Shown: positions 1-7,350 of the stretch, piece by piece
Position numbering within the stretch: the first letter of the stretch is position 1
How the letters are laid out: every line of letters starts with the position of its first letter
DNA from: an uncultured Lachnospiraceae bacterium
GTDB taxonomy: Bacteria > Bacillota_A > Clostridia > Lachnospirales > Lachnospiraceae
Direction: 5' to 3'
NCBI GenBank assembly: GCA_910585855.1
Contig: CAJUGZ010000037.1
Coordinates: 1-20,546, forward strand
DNA: 20,546 nt
Translations under genes and position numbers: made by a program
The notes under the pieces: model-generated
What the model was told of the DNA's origin: nothing
What the model saw: only the letters and a program-made list of their open reading frames with translations
Databases searched by the model: none

Positions 1-240
1 CCTGCTTCCATGCAGGGTGTGAAAAAAAAGGGGCGTGTTTAGCCCGGAGAATAGAAAAGCGGTTATCTTATGGCTGATAATACTTTCCTTACACCTGTTT
101 CATTTCGGCTGAAAGGAGGGCGAATTGCGCCCGGTCTGTCTGGTTGGAGAAAGGAAAAGGCAGAAGTCTTAGAACTTCTTGCTTTTTGGAAACCGGAACA
201 GCAGGCTGCCCACCGTTTTCGAATCTGGCGTCCGGCAAAA
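1..240 (+). repeat. Interspersed intergenic repeat, copy 1 (left edge cut by window)
   Basis: This stretch matches the minus strand of 14260-14521 in order over almost its whole length. Shared blocks include GCGTGTTTAGCCC (33-45), TTATGGCTGAT (68-78), a TTTCCTTACACC block, GGGCGAATTGCGC (118-130), GCAGAAGTCTTAGA (160-173), CTTCTTGCTTTT, CGGAACAGCAG and a terminal TGGCGTCC (226-233). It opens with a hairpin, CCTGC (1-5) and GCAGG (12-16), followed by eight A residues. An open reading frame runs from 70 to 327, but small insertions put the matching copy in another frame, so I treat the element as non-coding. It points toward the DUF4317 gene and ends about 67 bp before that promoter. I do not recognise the family. 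Confidence 0.85.
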
Positions 241-299
241 GAACCCCCTTTACAGCACTTCATTTCCAAAAGTTCAATTAAAGAAACAAAAAATCAGAA

Positions 300-328
300 T
301 TGCATTTCTTATCTTCTTCCCTTATAAT
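300..328 (+). promoter_or_regulatory. Sigma-A-type promoter of the DUF4317 gene
   Basis: The -35 box is TTGCAT (300-305) and the -10 box is TATAAT (323-328), separated by 17 bp. Transcription would start near 335, giving a leader of about 107 nt before the ATG at 442. The leader contains an ATCTTC/GAAGAT inverted repeat just before the start codon. Confidence 0.65.
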
Positions 329-441
329 AGACAGGAACACTGAAATACTCCCTCAATTCAGCGTCCTTCATAAAGCACCTTAAATATTATAAAGAAAGGA
401 ACATATATCTTCTATGCCTTTATGGAAGATGGGTATATTAT

Positions 442-1716
442 ATGAACAAAAAAGATATTTTAGAACTAAAAAAACGCTTTACCAAAAATGGATGTTCTTT
501 TACCAGACTCTGCGGATGCTATGTAGACTCTGAAAAAACAATCGTTCTTCGCTTATCGGAAACATTTCTCAATCTGGCAGAGGAAGAATTTCATAAATAT
601 CTTGATATTGCCAAGAAAACGCTTTCCGGCTCACTAGGAAATCATCTGCTGGAATTTCAATTTCCTCTGGAAGAGGAATTTTCCGACGGCAGACAGCAAT
701 TTCTTCTGGGTTTAAAAGAAAGCCAGTTAAAAAATGAGGATCTATTAGAACGATTTTATGAACAAATTATTGAACATTATGATTTTGTTGGAAATTATCT
801 GATTTTAGTATTTTATGATGTCTATGATGTAATGAAAAAAACTTCAGATTTGCAGAAATTAGACGAATCAGAAGAAGTCTTTTCCTATTTTCTCTGTGCC
901 ATTTGCCCTGTTACACTCTCAAAGCCTGCTCTTGGCTACTATGCAGAAGAAAATCGAATCGGCGCACGTATCCGGGACTGGATCGTTGGTGTACCGGAAA
1001 CTGGTTTTTTATTTCCTGCTTTTACGGACAGAAGCAGTGATATTCACTCTGTCCTATACTATAATAAAAATCCGAAAGAAACACATCATGAATTTATCAA
1101 AGGTTTTTTTGGCTGTCAGCCTATTGCAACAGCCACTGAACAAAAAGAAACGTTTCAAACTATCTTTCAGGAAACACTAGGAACAGAAAAAGCCACCGAT
1201 AATCTGTATTTTTTAGAGTTTCAGCAAAATTTAAATCAGTTGCTAGAAGAACAATTTCCAGAAGAAGAAAATGAAAATACCAAATCTCTTGTTCTCACCC
1301 CATCTTCTGTACAAAATATACTAGAAGAAATCGGTGTCCCGGAGGAATTTTCTAAACAAATCGAACACTCCTATACAGAAGAATTTTCACAGGCACTTCC
1401 AAAGGCAGAACATTTGCTTGACAGCAAAGCACTGGCTATTCAAGAACAAAAACAAAAGGAAATCAACTTAATACAGCAAGTAGAAGCATTGACACATCAA
1501 GTAGAAGAACAAAAATTTCAGATTGAAACGGCAAAAGCAGAAGCTGCCGCTGCCCTCGATTTCGAACAAGATGGCACAGAAACAATTATTTTAAAAACTA
1601 CACCAGAAAAAGCACAGCAGGTAACAGTTCAAATCATTAACGGACAAAAATATCTGGTTATTCCGATTTCTGAAGATGAAACTACAAATATTAATGGAAT
1701 TCAAAAAGAATTTTAA
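442..1716 (+). CDS. DUF4317 family protein
   Basis: A 424-residue protein I recognise as DUF4317, a family of unknown function common in Lachnospiraceae and other Clostridia. The N-terminal block (MNKKDI, then a CSFTRLCGCYVD segment), the core with CAICPVTLSKP, IGARIRDW and FLFPAFTDRSSDIHSV, and the C-terminal segment ending in GQKYLVIPISEDE all fit the family. No signal peptide or membrane helix is visible, so it is probably cytosolic. Residues of about 350-385 are Gln/Glu-rich and probably helical or coiled-coil. The start is chosen from the family N-terminus. The ribosome binding site is poor: GGAAG lies about 13 nt upstream and GATGGG is closer. It is the only plus-strand gene, has its own promoter, and converges on the S66 peptidase gene. 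No function can be assigned. Confidence 0.93.
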   Translation: MNKKDILELKKRFTKNGCSFTRLCGCYVDSEKTIVLRLSETFLNLAEEEFHKYLDIAKKTLSGSLGNHLLEFQFPLEEEFSDGRQQFLLGLKESQLKNEDLLERFYEQIIEHYDFVGNYLILVFYDVYDVMKKTSDLQKLDESEEVFSYFLCAICPVTLSKPALGYYAEENRIGARIRDWIVGVPETGFLFPAFTDRSSDIHSVLYYNKNPKETHHEFIKGFFGCQPIATATEQKETFQTIFQETLGTEKATDNLYFLEFQQNLNQLLEEQFPEEENENTKSLVLTPSSVQNILEEIGVPEEFSKQIEHSYTEEFSQALPKAEHLLDSKALAIQEQKQKEINLIQQVEALTHQVEEQKFQIETAKAEAAAALDFEQDGTETIILKTTPEKAQQVTVQIINGQKYLVIPISEDETTNINGIQKEF

Positions 1717-1739
1717 TCAAGGGTGATTTTTCTTAGAAA

Positions 1740-1808
1740 GGACGCCAAAATCTGAAGGAAGGTCTGCACCGGGCTCGGAATAAACCTTCCTTTCGAGTTT
1801 TGCGTTCC
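1740..1808. terminator. Long hairpin between convergent genes, probable bidirectional terminator
   Basis: GGACGCCAAAA followed by AAGGAAGGT (1755-1763) pairs imperfectly with ACCTTCCTT (1784-1792) followed by GTTTTGCGTTCC. The loop is about 20 nt. The stem has an A-rich left flank and a T-rich right flank, and it sits between the 3' ends of the DUF4317 and LD-carboxypeptidase genes, so termination in both directions is plausible. Its outer GGACGCCA is the same octamer that ends the interspersed repeats elsewhere in this window. Confidence 0.55.
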
Positions 1809-1833
1809 CACGCCTGCACCTCCATAATCAAAT

Positions 1834-2856
1834 CTATTGATAATCATACTGTATTCGAATCTCATTTCCTCTGCTTTCTGCCACTGCTAAAGATCCGCAT
1901 ACAATAGGCATCATAGGCGGCAAATGTCCTAAATCTATATCCATCCAAACAGGTACTCCATACTTTTGCACTACACCAAGTACAGCTTGGTAGCAGTCTA
2001 ATCCCATCTGCTCCATTCCAAACTGCAAAGGACGACCAATTAAAAAACCTTTCGTATACTGAAACCATCCTGCATGTTCCATCTGCCACATCGCTCTGCG
2101 AATGGACATAATATTTAAATCACAGGATTCTAAAAACCAGATAATCCCGTCTTCTTTATAATTTTCTATAAATTCCGTTGTTTTATCATATTTTGTTCCC
2201 AGCAGATTAATCAGACAATCCATACAGCCTCCCAGCAGACGTCCTTTTAAAACGGCATCCTGATCCGGAAAACGGCGTATTACTCTGGTTTCTGTGATAT
2301 GATAGGGTGCTAATGGGTTTTCTTCTGATTTTAAAGATGTTTTTTCCCATCCGTTATATCCGAAAACTTCCTTTTTCTCTCCGGTTAGAATCGCAAATGC
2401 ATCTTCCAAAGACGGATGCCAAGGTTTCATTCCAAAAGCTGCTGCGCATGGACCATAAATCGAAGCGGTATCACAAAATGTTGTCAATAAATAGGTTATA
2501 TTTGTATTATCTGAATATCCCATAAACCACTTGGGTTCGGCTTTTTTTAAGGCTGCAAAATCAATATAGTCCAAATCCTCACACATCAATTCCCCGCCTC
2601 CGCAGGAAATCAGCAGATCATTTTCTGCACTGCAGTATTCTTTTGTAAACTCTTCTCCGCACAGTTTTGGTGTATTGCTGATTCCGATTCCCTCCCCTTT
2701 ATAGCAGTTTGGTCCAAGTACAATCTGATATCCCATCTGCTGGAATTTTTTCTGTGCATGATCAAATGCGGTTCGATAAGGTTCGATATTGCAGCCAAAT
2801 GAAGGGGCTACAAAACCGATTCTGCCATTTTTCTCTAAAAATTTCGGATATTTCAT
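1834..2856 (-). CDS. LD-carboxypeptidase, peptidase family S66 (LdcA/MccF-like)
   Basis: A 340-residue serine peptidase of family S66. Members cleave the L,D-bond of peptidoglycan tetrapeptides (LdcA) or detoxify microcin C7-type compounds (MccF). The expected triad is visible: Ser115 in MGYSDNT, Glu243 in WFLESCD, and His311 in DIDLGHLPP. GRLLGGCMDCLINLLGT near 206-221 is also typical, and the length is normal. There is no signal peptide, so it acts in the cytosol. The start is set at 2856, where GGAGG lies 6 nt before ATG; a longer frame reaches 2964 but overlaps the upstream gene. It is the last gene of a minus-strand cluster, 14 bp after the YjbR-like gene. The sequence does not separate a recycling LdcA role from an MccF-like immunity role. 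Confidence 0.9.
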   Translation of the reverse strand: MKYPKFLEKNGRIGFVAPSFGCNIEPYRTAFDHAQKKFQQMGYQIVLGPNCYKGEGIGISNTPKLCGEEFTKEYCSAENDLLISCGGGELMCEDLDYIDFAALKKAEPKWFMGYSDNTNITYLLTTFCDTASIYGPCAAAFGMKPWHPSLEDAFAILTGEKKEVFGYNGWEKTSLKSEENPLAPYHITETRVIRRFPDQDAVLKGRLLGGCMDCLINLLGTKYDKTTEFIENYKEDGIIWFLESCDLNIMSIRRAMWQMEHAGWFQYTKGFLIGRPLQFGMEQMGLDCYQAVLGVVQKYGVPVWMDIDLGHLPPMMPIVCGSLAVAESRGNEIRIQYDYQ

Positions 2857-2870
2857 TTTTTCCTCCACTA

Positions 2871-3206
2871 TTACTTTGCTTTTTGTGTCAGCCGATAGCT
2901 TTCCTCTATCATTCTTCCAATCTCCTGATCTGGTACTGTTCCGTCTAATACAATCGAATTCCAATGTGTTTTATTTAGATGATAAGCCGGTTTTACTGCA
3001 TCATAAGCACTTCTCCAAAACTCCCTCCATTCCGGATCGCACTTTACATTAATCCAGATCAAATTGTCTTTTTCAAATATCCATGCAAACACCCGCTTAC
3101 TTTTCTTATGCCGAATCACACACCAATTCGGATCATGAAATGGATAGTCTTCATAAACATCCTGATAAGTCAGGCAGTAAGCAATTACTTCCTGTTTCTC
3201 TTTCAT
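2871..3206 (-). CDS. MmcQ/YjbR family protein
   Basis: A 111-residue protein resembling the MmcQ/YjbR family (double-wing, CyaY-like fold; biochemical role poorly defined). Typical features are the DYPF segment, a central VFAWIF block followed by WINVKCDPEW, and AYHLNKTHWNSIVLDGTVPDQEI, where the His-Leu-Asn-Lys-x-His-Trp core is characteristic. The length is normal. AGAGGA lies about 10 nt before the ATG. It is 14 bp upstream of the S66 gene and 48 bp downstream of a coiled-coil protein gene, and is probably cotranscribed with both. No membrane segment is visible. The family call is firm, the function is not. Confidence 0.88.
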   Translation of the reverse strand: MKEKQEVIAYCLTYQDVYEDYPFHDPNWCVIRHKKSKRVFAWIFEKDNLIWINVKCDPEWREFWRSAYDAVKPAYHLNKTHWNSIVLDGTVPDQEIGRMIEESYRLTQKAK

Positions 3207-3254
3207 TTTGATAAAATCCTCTTACTTACACTTATCTTTGTTGTTATCGTACAC

Positions 3255-4124
3255 TTATTTTATACTTATATTTTTATTCCAGTTTCCTTCTGTACCGACT
3301 ATTTTTCTATACTCTAATGCCCCTCCTATGGTTCGATTTGCTGTAAGAAACTGTAAAATTTCTGTTGTTGTTTCTTTAAAATCCGCCGCTGCTGCAGTAT
3401 TTTTTCCCTTTTTTGTCTTTCCCTTTCTTTTTTTCTCTTCTTCTAATTCAGCCGAATCCACGATTTCTTCTTCCTGATAAAAATTCGTTTTATCCAACGG
3501 TTTTTTATCCATCTCCAAAAGTTCTTCTTCTTTTTTTCTATCCGGCTGCCTGCCTTTTACAACTTTCCTTTTTTCCTTTTCCTCTTCCCGTCTTTCTTCC
3601 TCTGTCGGAAGATTGCGAAACTCCTGCGACTTTACAAATTCTGTATGAACCTGATTTACTCCTATTGTCTTTTTTAAAAGTTTCTCCATCAATTTTAATT
3701 TCTTCTCTTTTGGAATATTTGGATTTTGGGAAATACTCTTTGCTCCTGCCATAAAATTCCCCATTTTAGAAAGTTTTACACGTTCTGCTTCCTCTTTTGT
3801 CTTACAGTTTCTAAGTTGATTTTTATAAGCTTCCCGCTCCCTTTTTACTTCTTCATATTCCTGATAAGCTTCTGGATTTTTTTCTTTTAGATATGCCATC
3901 TCTTCTGGTGTTAGTTCCGATCCAGACTTTAATTTTGCATCAATTGAAGCCATCTGATTTCCTTCCCGTATCTGCTCCATTTCCTCTTGATACTGCATTA
4001 ACTGGCGCATCTGCGGAGTCATTTCTTCTTTTTTTTGTTCTTTTTTTACTTCTTTCTTTCTCTTCCAATCTTCTTCTAACTGTGCCAACTTTACTGCATT
4101 TTGCACGCTTCCTGTTATTAACAT
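3255..4124 (-). CDS. Hypothetical Lys/Glu-rich coiled-coil protein (larger paralogue)
   Basis: A 289-residue, highly charged, predicted helical protein with no signal peptide or membrane segment. Residues of about 20-60 and 75-120 look coiled-coil, and 175-245 is a very charged K/E linker. A recognisable middle block has KLKSGSELTPEEMAYLKEKN (starting near residue 64), a KTKEEAE segment, NPNIPKEKKLKL, then HTEFVKSQEFRNLPTEEE. The same block, diverged, occurs in the 174-residue protein at 6045-6569, so the two are paralogues. The ribosome binding site AGGAGGG is good and overlaps the stop codon of the glycerophosphodiesterase gene 11 bp upstream, which supports one operon. I do not know the function. 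A scaffold or flagellar-type adaptor role is conceivable, but nothing here shows it. Confidence 0.85.
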   Translation of the reverse strand: MLITGSVQNAVKLAQLEEDWKRKKEVKKEQKKEEMTPQMRQLMQYQEEMEQIREGNQMASIDAKLKSGSELTPEEMAYLKEKNPEAYQEYEEVKREREAYKNQLRNCKTKEEAERVKLSKMGNFMAGAKSISQNPNIPKEKKLKLMEKLLKKTIGVNQVHTEFVKSQEFRNLPTEEERREEEKEKRKVVKGRQPDRKKEEELLEMDKKPLDKTNFYQEEEIVDSAELEEEKKRKGKTKKGKNTAAAADFKETTTEILQFLTANRTIGGALEYRKIVGTEGNWNKNISIK

Positions 4125-4135
4125 ACCTTTCCCTC

Positions 4136-4873
4136 CTATCTGTTTTCCTGTATCTGTTCTCTAACTGCTCTTGCTTTATCAGGATAATTTGTAATAATTG
4201 CCGCTGCGTCTTCCCTAATCAAATCTTTCATTGCGTCCTCTGTATTTACCGTCCAGATATGAAGAGGAATCCCGGATTCTCGATACTCTTTCCATACTTC
4301 CTCCATATAGCGATGATAAAAAACAGGATGAAGTGCATCTGCTTCCACCTTCTGACTATACTCCGCTGCCTGATACAAAATATCGCTGTATAAAATTCCT
4401 GTCTTTGCCTCTGGCTCTATCTCCTTTATTTTCTTTACACTGGCATGATTAAAAGAGGAAAAAATCACTCGCTCTAACATCCCCATCTCTTTAGTAAGTT
4501 CTAAAACCTTTTCCTCTATCTTTGGATACCAGATAACACTCGTTTTTAATTCCACATTGATCGTAAGATGACTTCCCTTTAAAAGTTGATAGACTTCCTC
4601 TAACGATGGAATAAACACTTCCTTGTATTCAGGAATGGTACGATTTACCGGAATTTTGCATAAATCTTTCCACTCAAAATCTTTTACATATCCATGCTGC
4701 ATACTAACACGATCTACCGTTTCATCATGAATTACAACCAAACGCTGATCCTTAGTAAGCTGTACATCCAGTTCTACTCCATCTGCCCTCTGTTCTACCG
4801 CAAGTGCAAATGCTTCCATTGTATTTTCCGGTGCATAACCACTTGCTCCTCTATGTGCCCAAATTTTTGTCAT
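4136..4873 (-). CDS. Glycerophosphodiester phosphodiesterase
   Basis: A 245-residue GDPD-domain enzyme (TIM barrel) that hydrolyses glycerophosphodiesters from phospholipids to sn-glycerol-3-phosphate and an alcohol. The hallmark residues are present: HRG at 7-9, ENT at 16-18, VELDVQLTKD at 33-42 (metal ligands Glu34 and Asp36), and HD at 49-50, the second catalytic His. Further on are INVELK and FSSFNH, and WTVNT near the C-terminus. There is no signal peptide or membrane segment, so it is the soluble cytosolic UgpQ-like type. GAGAGG lies about 8 nt before the ATG. It follows the HAD phosphatase by 13 bp and precedes the coiled-coil gene by 11 bp. Confidence 0.93.
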   Translation of the reverse strand: MTKIWAHRGASGYAPENTMEAFALAVEQRADGVELDVQLTKDQRLVVIHDETVDRVSMQHGYVKDFEWKDLCKIPVNRTIPEYKEVFIPSLEEVYQLLKGSHLTINVELKTSVIWYPKIEEKVLELTKEMGMLERVIFSSFNHASVKKIKEIEPEAKTGILYSDILYQAAEYSQKVEADALHPVFYHRYMEEVWKEYRESGIPLHIWTVNTEDAMKDLIREDAAAIITNYPDKARAVREQIQENR

Positions 4874-4886
4874 AACACCATCCTCT

Positions 4887-5750
4887 CTAAAAACACTGTT
4901 TTACTGCATAAGCAACTCCATCCTCTTCATTAGATTTTGTAATAAAATCTGCTGCTTCTAATACCTCTTTTTCTGCATTTTCCATCGCTACGCCAATTCC
5001 CGCTGCCTTTAGCATGGCATAGTCATTTCCGCTGTCCCCGATTGCCATAATCTGCTCCCTTGGAATCCCAAAAAGTTCTCCCAATTTCAAAAGCGCATTT
5101 CCCTTTGTTGCTGTACGATTTGTCAATTCCAAATTTTCAAATCCTCCACAGACACAAGTGATTTCTTTTTCTCTTTCCGCCAACAAAAGTACGTTCTCTC
5201 GATCCACTCTGCCCCCGTGTCCGTTCGGTTTAAAATTTAAAGTAAACTTATGAACATCCAAATGATTTTCCTCTATAAAACGATAGAGAGAAGGAACTCC
5301 TTTTCTGGATTTCCATATAAATTCTTTTAATACCTCCGGCACTTGCAGTTCCTTAATATACGCCATATCCGCTTCTGTACGATAGGCATATCCGCCAATA
5401 AAGGCATCTACCAAAATATCATACTGCATCAATTCCTTTAAAATCCGAAGAGCAAACTCACAAGGCATAACATCCTCATAAAAATATCTGCCCTCCTGTC
5501 TGTCATAAACAGCCGCACCGTTCGTAGTCAAAAAATAACGAACACCTTTTAACTCCAATACTTCTTTTGGTATTCCATAATAATGTCTGCCTGTTGAAGG
5601 CACAATCAAAATTCCGTTCTGTCCCGCCTGTGCCAAAACTTCTTTTGTATACTCTGTTACTCTTTTTTCCTGATTCAGCATCGTTCCGTCCAGATCAATC
5701 GCAATAAGACGAATCCCTGCCCGTTTTATTTCTTTTTCCTCTATTTTCAA
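4887..5750 (-). CDS. Cof-type HAD-superfamily phosphatase
   Basis: A 287-residue HAD hydrolase of the Cof/YidA-like subfamily with a C2-type cap, acting on small phosphorylated metabolites of unknown identity. Motif I is DLDGT (Asp19 nucleophile, Asp21 acid/base), motif II the Ser/Thr in VPSTGR, motif III the Lys in ATKGNALLKL, and motif IV GDSGND near residue 240 binding Mg2+. The cap lies between motifs II and III. The N-terminus runs about 10 residues further than usual before the first strand, and the ribosome binding site at this ATG is weak, so the exact start is slightly uncertain. It lies 55 bp downstream of the DUF3006 gene and 13 bp upstream of the GDPD gene, probably in one transcript. 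Confidence 0.92.
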   Translation of the reverse strand: MKIEEKEIKRAGIRLIAIDLDGTMLNQEKRVTEYTKEVLAQAGQNGILIVPSTGRHYYGIPKEVLELKGVRYFLTTNGAAVYDRQEGRYFYEDVMPCEFALRILKELMQYDILVDAFIGGYAYRTEADMAYIKELQVPEVLKEFIWKSRKGVPSLYRFIEENHLDVHKFTLNFKPNGHGGRVDRENVLLLAEREKEITCVCGGFENLELTNRTATKGNALLKLGELFGIPREQIMAIGDSGNDYAMLKAAGIGVAMENAEKEVLEAADFITKSNEEDGVAYAVKQCF

Positions 5751-5805
5751 ATTACTTTTCTCTCTTTCTTATATTATATTCTCCATTCCTCTGCTTATCT
5801 ATAAA

Positions 5806-5979
5806 CTAGAGCAGGGTATATTCCATCATTTCATATGCCAATCGGCTGCCCTCCGCAATCTCTTGCGGCAGCAAAGCACGAGCCACACATTTTAATTCTA
5901 ATTCCGGTTCTTCTATCAGCTTTAAATACGCATAATCCCCATCCAGTCGTTCTACTATATACTCTTTTTTCTCAAACAA
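5806..5979 (-). CDS. Small DUF3006-like protein with TTG start
   Basis: A 57-residue protein that begins with TTG at 5979. It is preceded by a perfect AAGGAGG eight nt upstream, and there is no in-frame ATG at the N-terminus. The sequence reads YIVERLDGDYAYLKL, then a short acidic turn, then ARALLPQEIAEGSRL. This matches the pattern of DUF3006, a family of tiny beta-rich proteins of unknown function (ERxEGxxAVLE, then P/LLPxxxxEGD). It sits between the smaller coiled-coil gene (65 bp upstream) and the HAD phosphatase gene (55 bp downstream), on the same strand. DUF3006 genes often lie beside metallo-hydrolase genes in other Firmicutes; that link is not seen here. Confidence 0.72.
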   Translation of the reverse strand: MFEKKEYIVERLDGDYAYLKLIEEPELELKCVARALLPQEIAEGSRLAYEMMEYTLL

Positions 5980-6044
5980 TCTAACCGCCTCCTTCCAAAA
6001 TATCCCCCTACCTTTATAATATTTCTCCTTATATCCCTACTTTT

Positions 6045-6569
6045 TTACATATGGAGATCAAATTCTGGCATAAAAAACTGATACTCTTCCTTTCTTACCT
6101 CATCCTCTAAATCAGCCCCAAAACCGCTGCCCTTTTTCTTTTTCGCTTCCTCCGTCTTTTGAGGAAGTTTTTGATAGCTGCTGCTCTTTTTAAATTCTTT
6201 TATCACATCCTGATAAGCACTTAAAACTTCTTCCCGATAAGGATCTTTCTCGCTTACCAGTCCAACCGCAAGCATAAAAATATCCTGTACTTCCTCCTTT
6301 GAAGAAGCATGTTCCAACTTTTCTTCCAAACTTTCCCGCATCACCTGTATCCGCTTAACAGCAGGATATTTTTCTGGATAATACCGCAGTATAAAACTCA
6401 TCTCCTCTGCTGTCAGCTTTTTCCCGTTTTTCAGCTTCTGCTCAATCTTTCTTAACCTTTTTTTCTTTTCTTCCTCACTCATCCCCTCCTTTTTTTCCGA
6501 ACAAACCATCCGAGTCACAAAACTTTTCGGCTGCTGCACAACTTTTTCCTTCGCTTCCCACATAAACAT
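6045..6569 (-). CDS. Hypothetical charged helical protein (smaller paralogue)
   Basis: A 174-residue Lys/Glu-rich protein, predicted helical, with no signal peptide or membrane segment. Its middle, KLKNGKKLTAEEMSFILRYY, then SSKEEVQDIF, then EFKKSSSYQKLPQKTEE, aligns in order with KLKSGSELTPEEMAYLKEKN, KTKEEAERVK and EFVKSQEFRNLPTEEE of the 289-residue protein at 3255-4124. The two are therefore divergent copies of one unknown family. The C-terminus (KGSGFGADLEDEV onward) has no counterpart. AAGGAG lies about 9 nt before ATG. It is probably the first gene of the minus-strand cluster, because a terminator after queT lies upstream. No clear promoter is seen in the 80 bp before it. Function unknown. 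Confidence 0.83.
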   Translation of the reverse strand: MFMWEAKEKVVQQPKSFVTRMVCSEKKEGMSEEEKKKRLRKIEQKLKNGKKLTAEEMSFILRYYPEKYPAVKRIQVMRESLEEKLEHASSKEEVQDIFMLAVGLVSEKDPYREEVLSAYQDVIKEFKKSSSYQKLPQKTEEAKKKKGSGFGADLEDEVRKEEYQFFMPEFDLHM

Positions 6570-6649
6570 CCCTTCTCTCTCCTTATTCTATCTTCTATCT
6601 ATAATTTTTATTTCGGCTATTTCCTAAAAATCATATACCTTTACCACTA

Positions 6650-6682
6650 AAAAAACAAAAGCACAGATCCCCTTTTTCTGTG
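6650..6682 (-). terminator. Rho-independent terminator after queT
   Basis: On the minus strand CACAGA and TCTGTG form a 6-bp stem (6662-6667 with 6677-6682) around a purine-rich loop, followed by CTTTTGTTTTTTT. It lies just past the queT stop codon. Confidence 0.75.
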
Positions 6683-6700
6683 AACCTATGCTGCTCCTTT

Positions 6701-7192
6701 CTATCTTTCAAAAGGAAAAACCGACCCATACCGTTGCAGTCCCATCCAAACTCCCATCCCAAGCACACCACAAGAAAGAATTTCTCCAATCCCTACTGTA
6801 AACACCAGATACCACCAAGCCTGTGTCACTCCATAGCCATAAATCAATACCAAAGGTACAATCACCATATTTGCAATAATCGGCGGAACAGGCAGCAGCC
6901 AATGAAAATGACGAATTTTACGTGTCAACACAGCCCCAAGCAAAGTAGCAAAACTCCCTCCTATAATATCTAATAAACAACATCCAGTAAAAATATTACT
7001 AAGTAAACATCCAACATATAATCCGGGAACTGCCGCTCCGGTAAAATAAGGCAAAACAGTTAATGCCTCCGAAAGCCGAATCTGAATCGCTCCGTTTGCA
7101 AGCCCAAACTGATTTGACAAAACCGTCAGTACAATATAAATCGCTGCAATCATTGCTGCCTGTGTAATAAAAAAAATCTTTTTCTCCTTCAT
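6701..7192 (-). CDS. queT: QueT-family queuosine-precursor transporter (ECF S component)
   Basis: A 163-residue integral membrane protein of the QueT family (COG4708). These proteins act as substrate-binding S components that work with the shared ECF energy-coupling module to import queuosine precursors for tRNA modification. About five to six helices are visible, starting with FFITQAAMIAAIYIVLTVLS. The early QIRLSEALTVLPYFTGAAVPGLYVGCLLSN region and the later LPVPPIIANMVIVPLVL are typical. The start is placed at 7192, where AGGAGG lies 5 nt before ATG; the frame extends ten codons further to a TTG without a ribosome binding site. It appears monocistronic, with a terminator downstream. I looked upstream for a preQ1 riboswitch and could not recognise one. 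Confidence 0.88.
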   Translation of the reverse strand: MKEKKIFFITQAAMIAAIYIVLTVLSNQFGLANGAIQIRLSEALTVLPYFTGAAVPGLYVGCLLSNIFTGCCLLDIIGGSFATLLGAVLTRKIRHFHWLLPVPPIIANMVIVPLVLIYGYGVTQAWWYLVFTVGIGEILSCGVLGMGVWMGLQRYGSVFPFER

Positions 7193-7350
7193 CTGCTCCT
7201 CCTGTTTCTCTTTTGTCATCAAAAACTATTATTTATAGCGAATCCCATTATATCCCAATCCTCAAAATTAATCCAGTTCTTTCTAAAATCTACTTCAATA
7301 AGTCTTTTGCAAACACCAAATTCGAAACCAACAGCCAGTCTACTGTTTCT

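Noticed and set aside
70..327. 85-codon plus-strand open frame at the window start
   Set aside because: It lies in the interspersed repeat, and the matching copy at 14260-14521 is frame-shifted after the same ATGGCTGAT, so protein coding is not conserved.
422..445. Seven-codon mini-frame whose TGA overlaps the DUF4317 ATG
   Set aside because: ATGA overlap suggests coupling, but there is no ribosome binding site before the mini-frame, and chance is likely at this length.
3893..4393. 166-codon plus-strand open frame
   Set aside because: Antisense shadow of the coiled-coil and glycerophosphodiesterase genes; Leu/Phe/Ser-rich translation reflects Lys/Glu codons on the other strand.
7193..7350. 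preQ1 riboswitch upstream of queT
   Set aside because: I searched by eye for preQ1-I and preQ1-II consensus elements and found neither; only a possible TATAAT at 7247-7252 with a poor -35. A class III aptamer could not be excluded without a covariance search.
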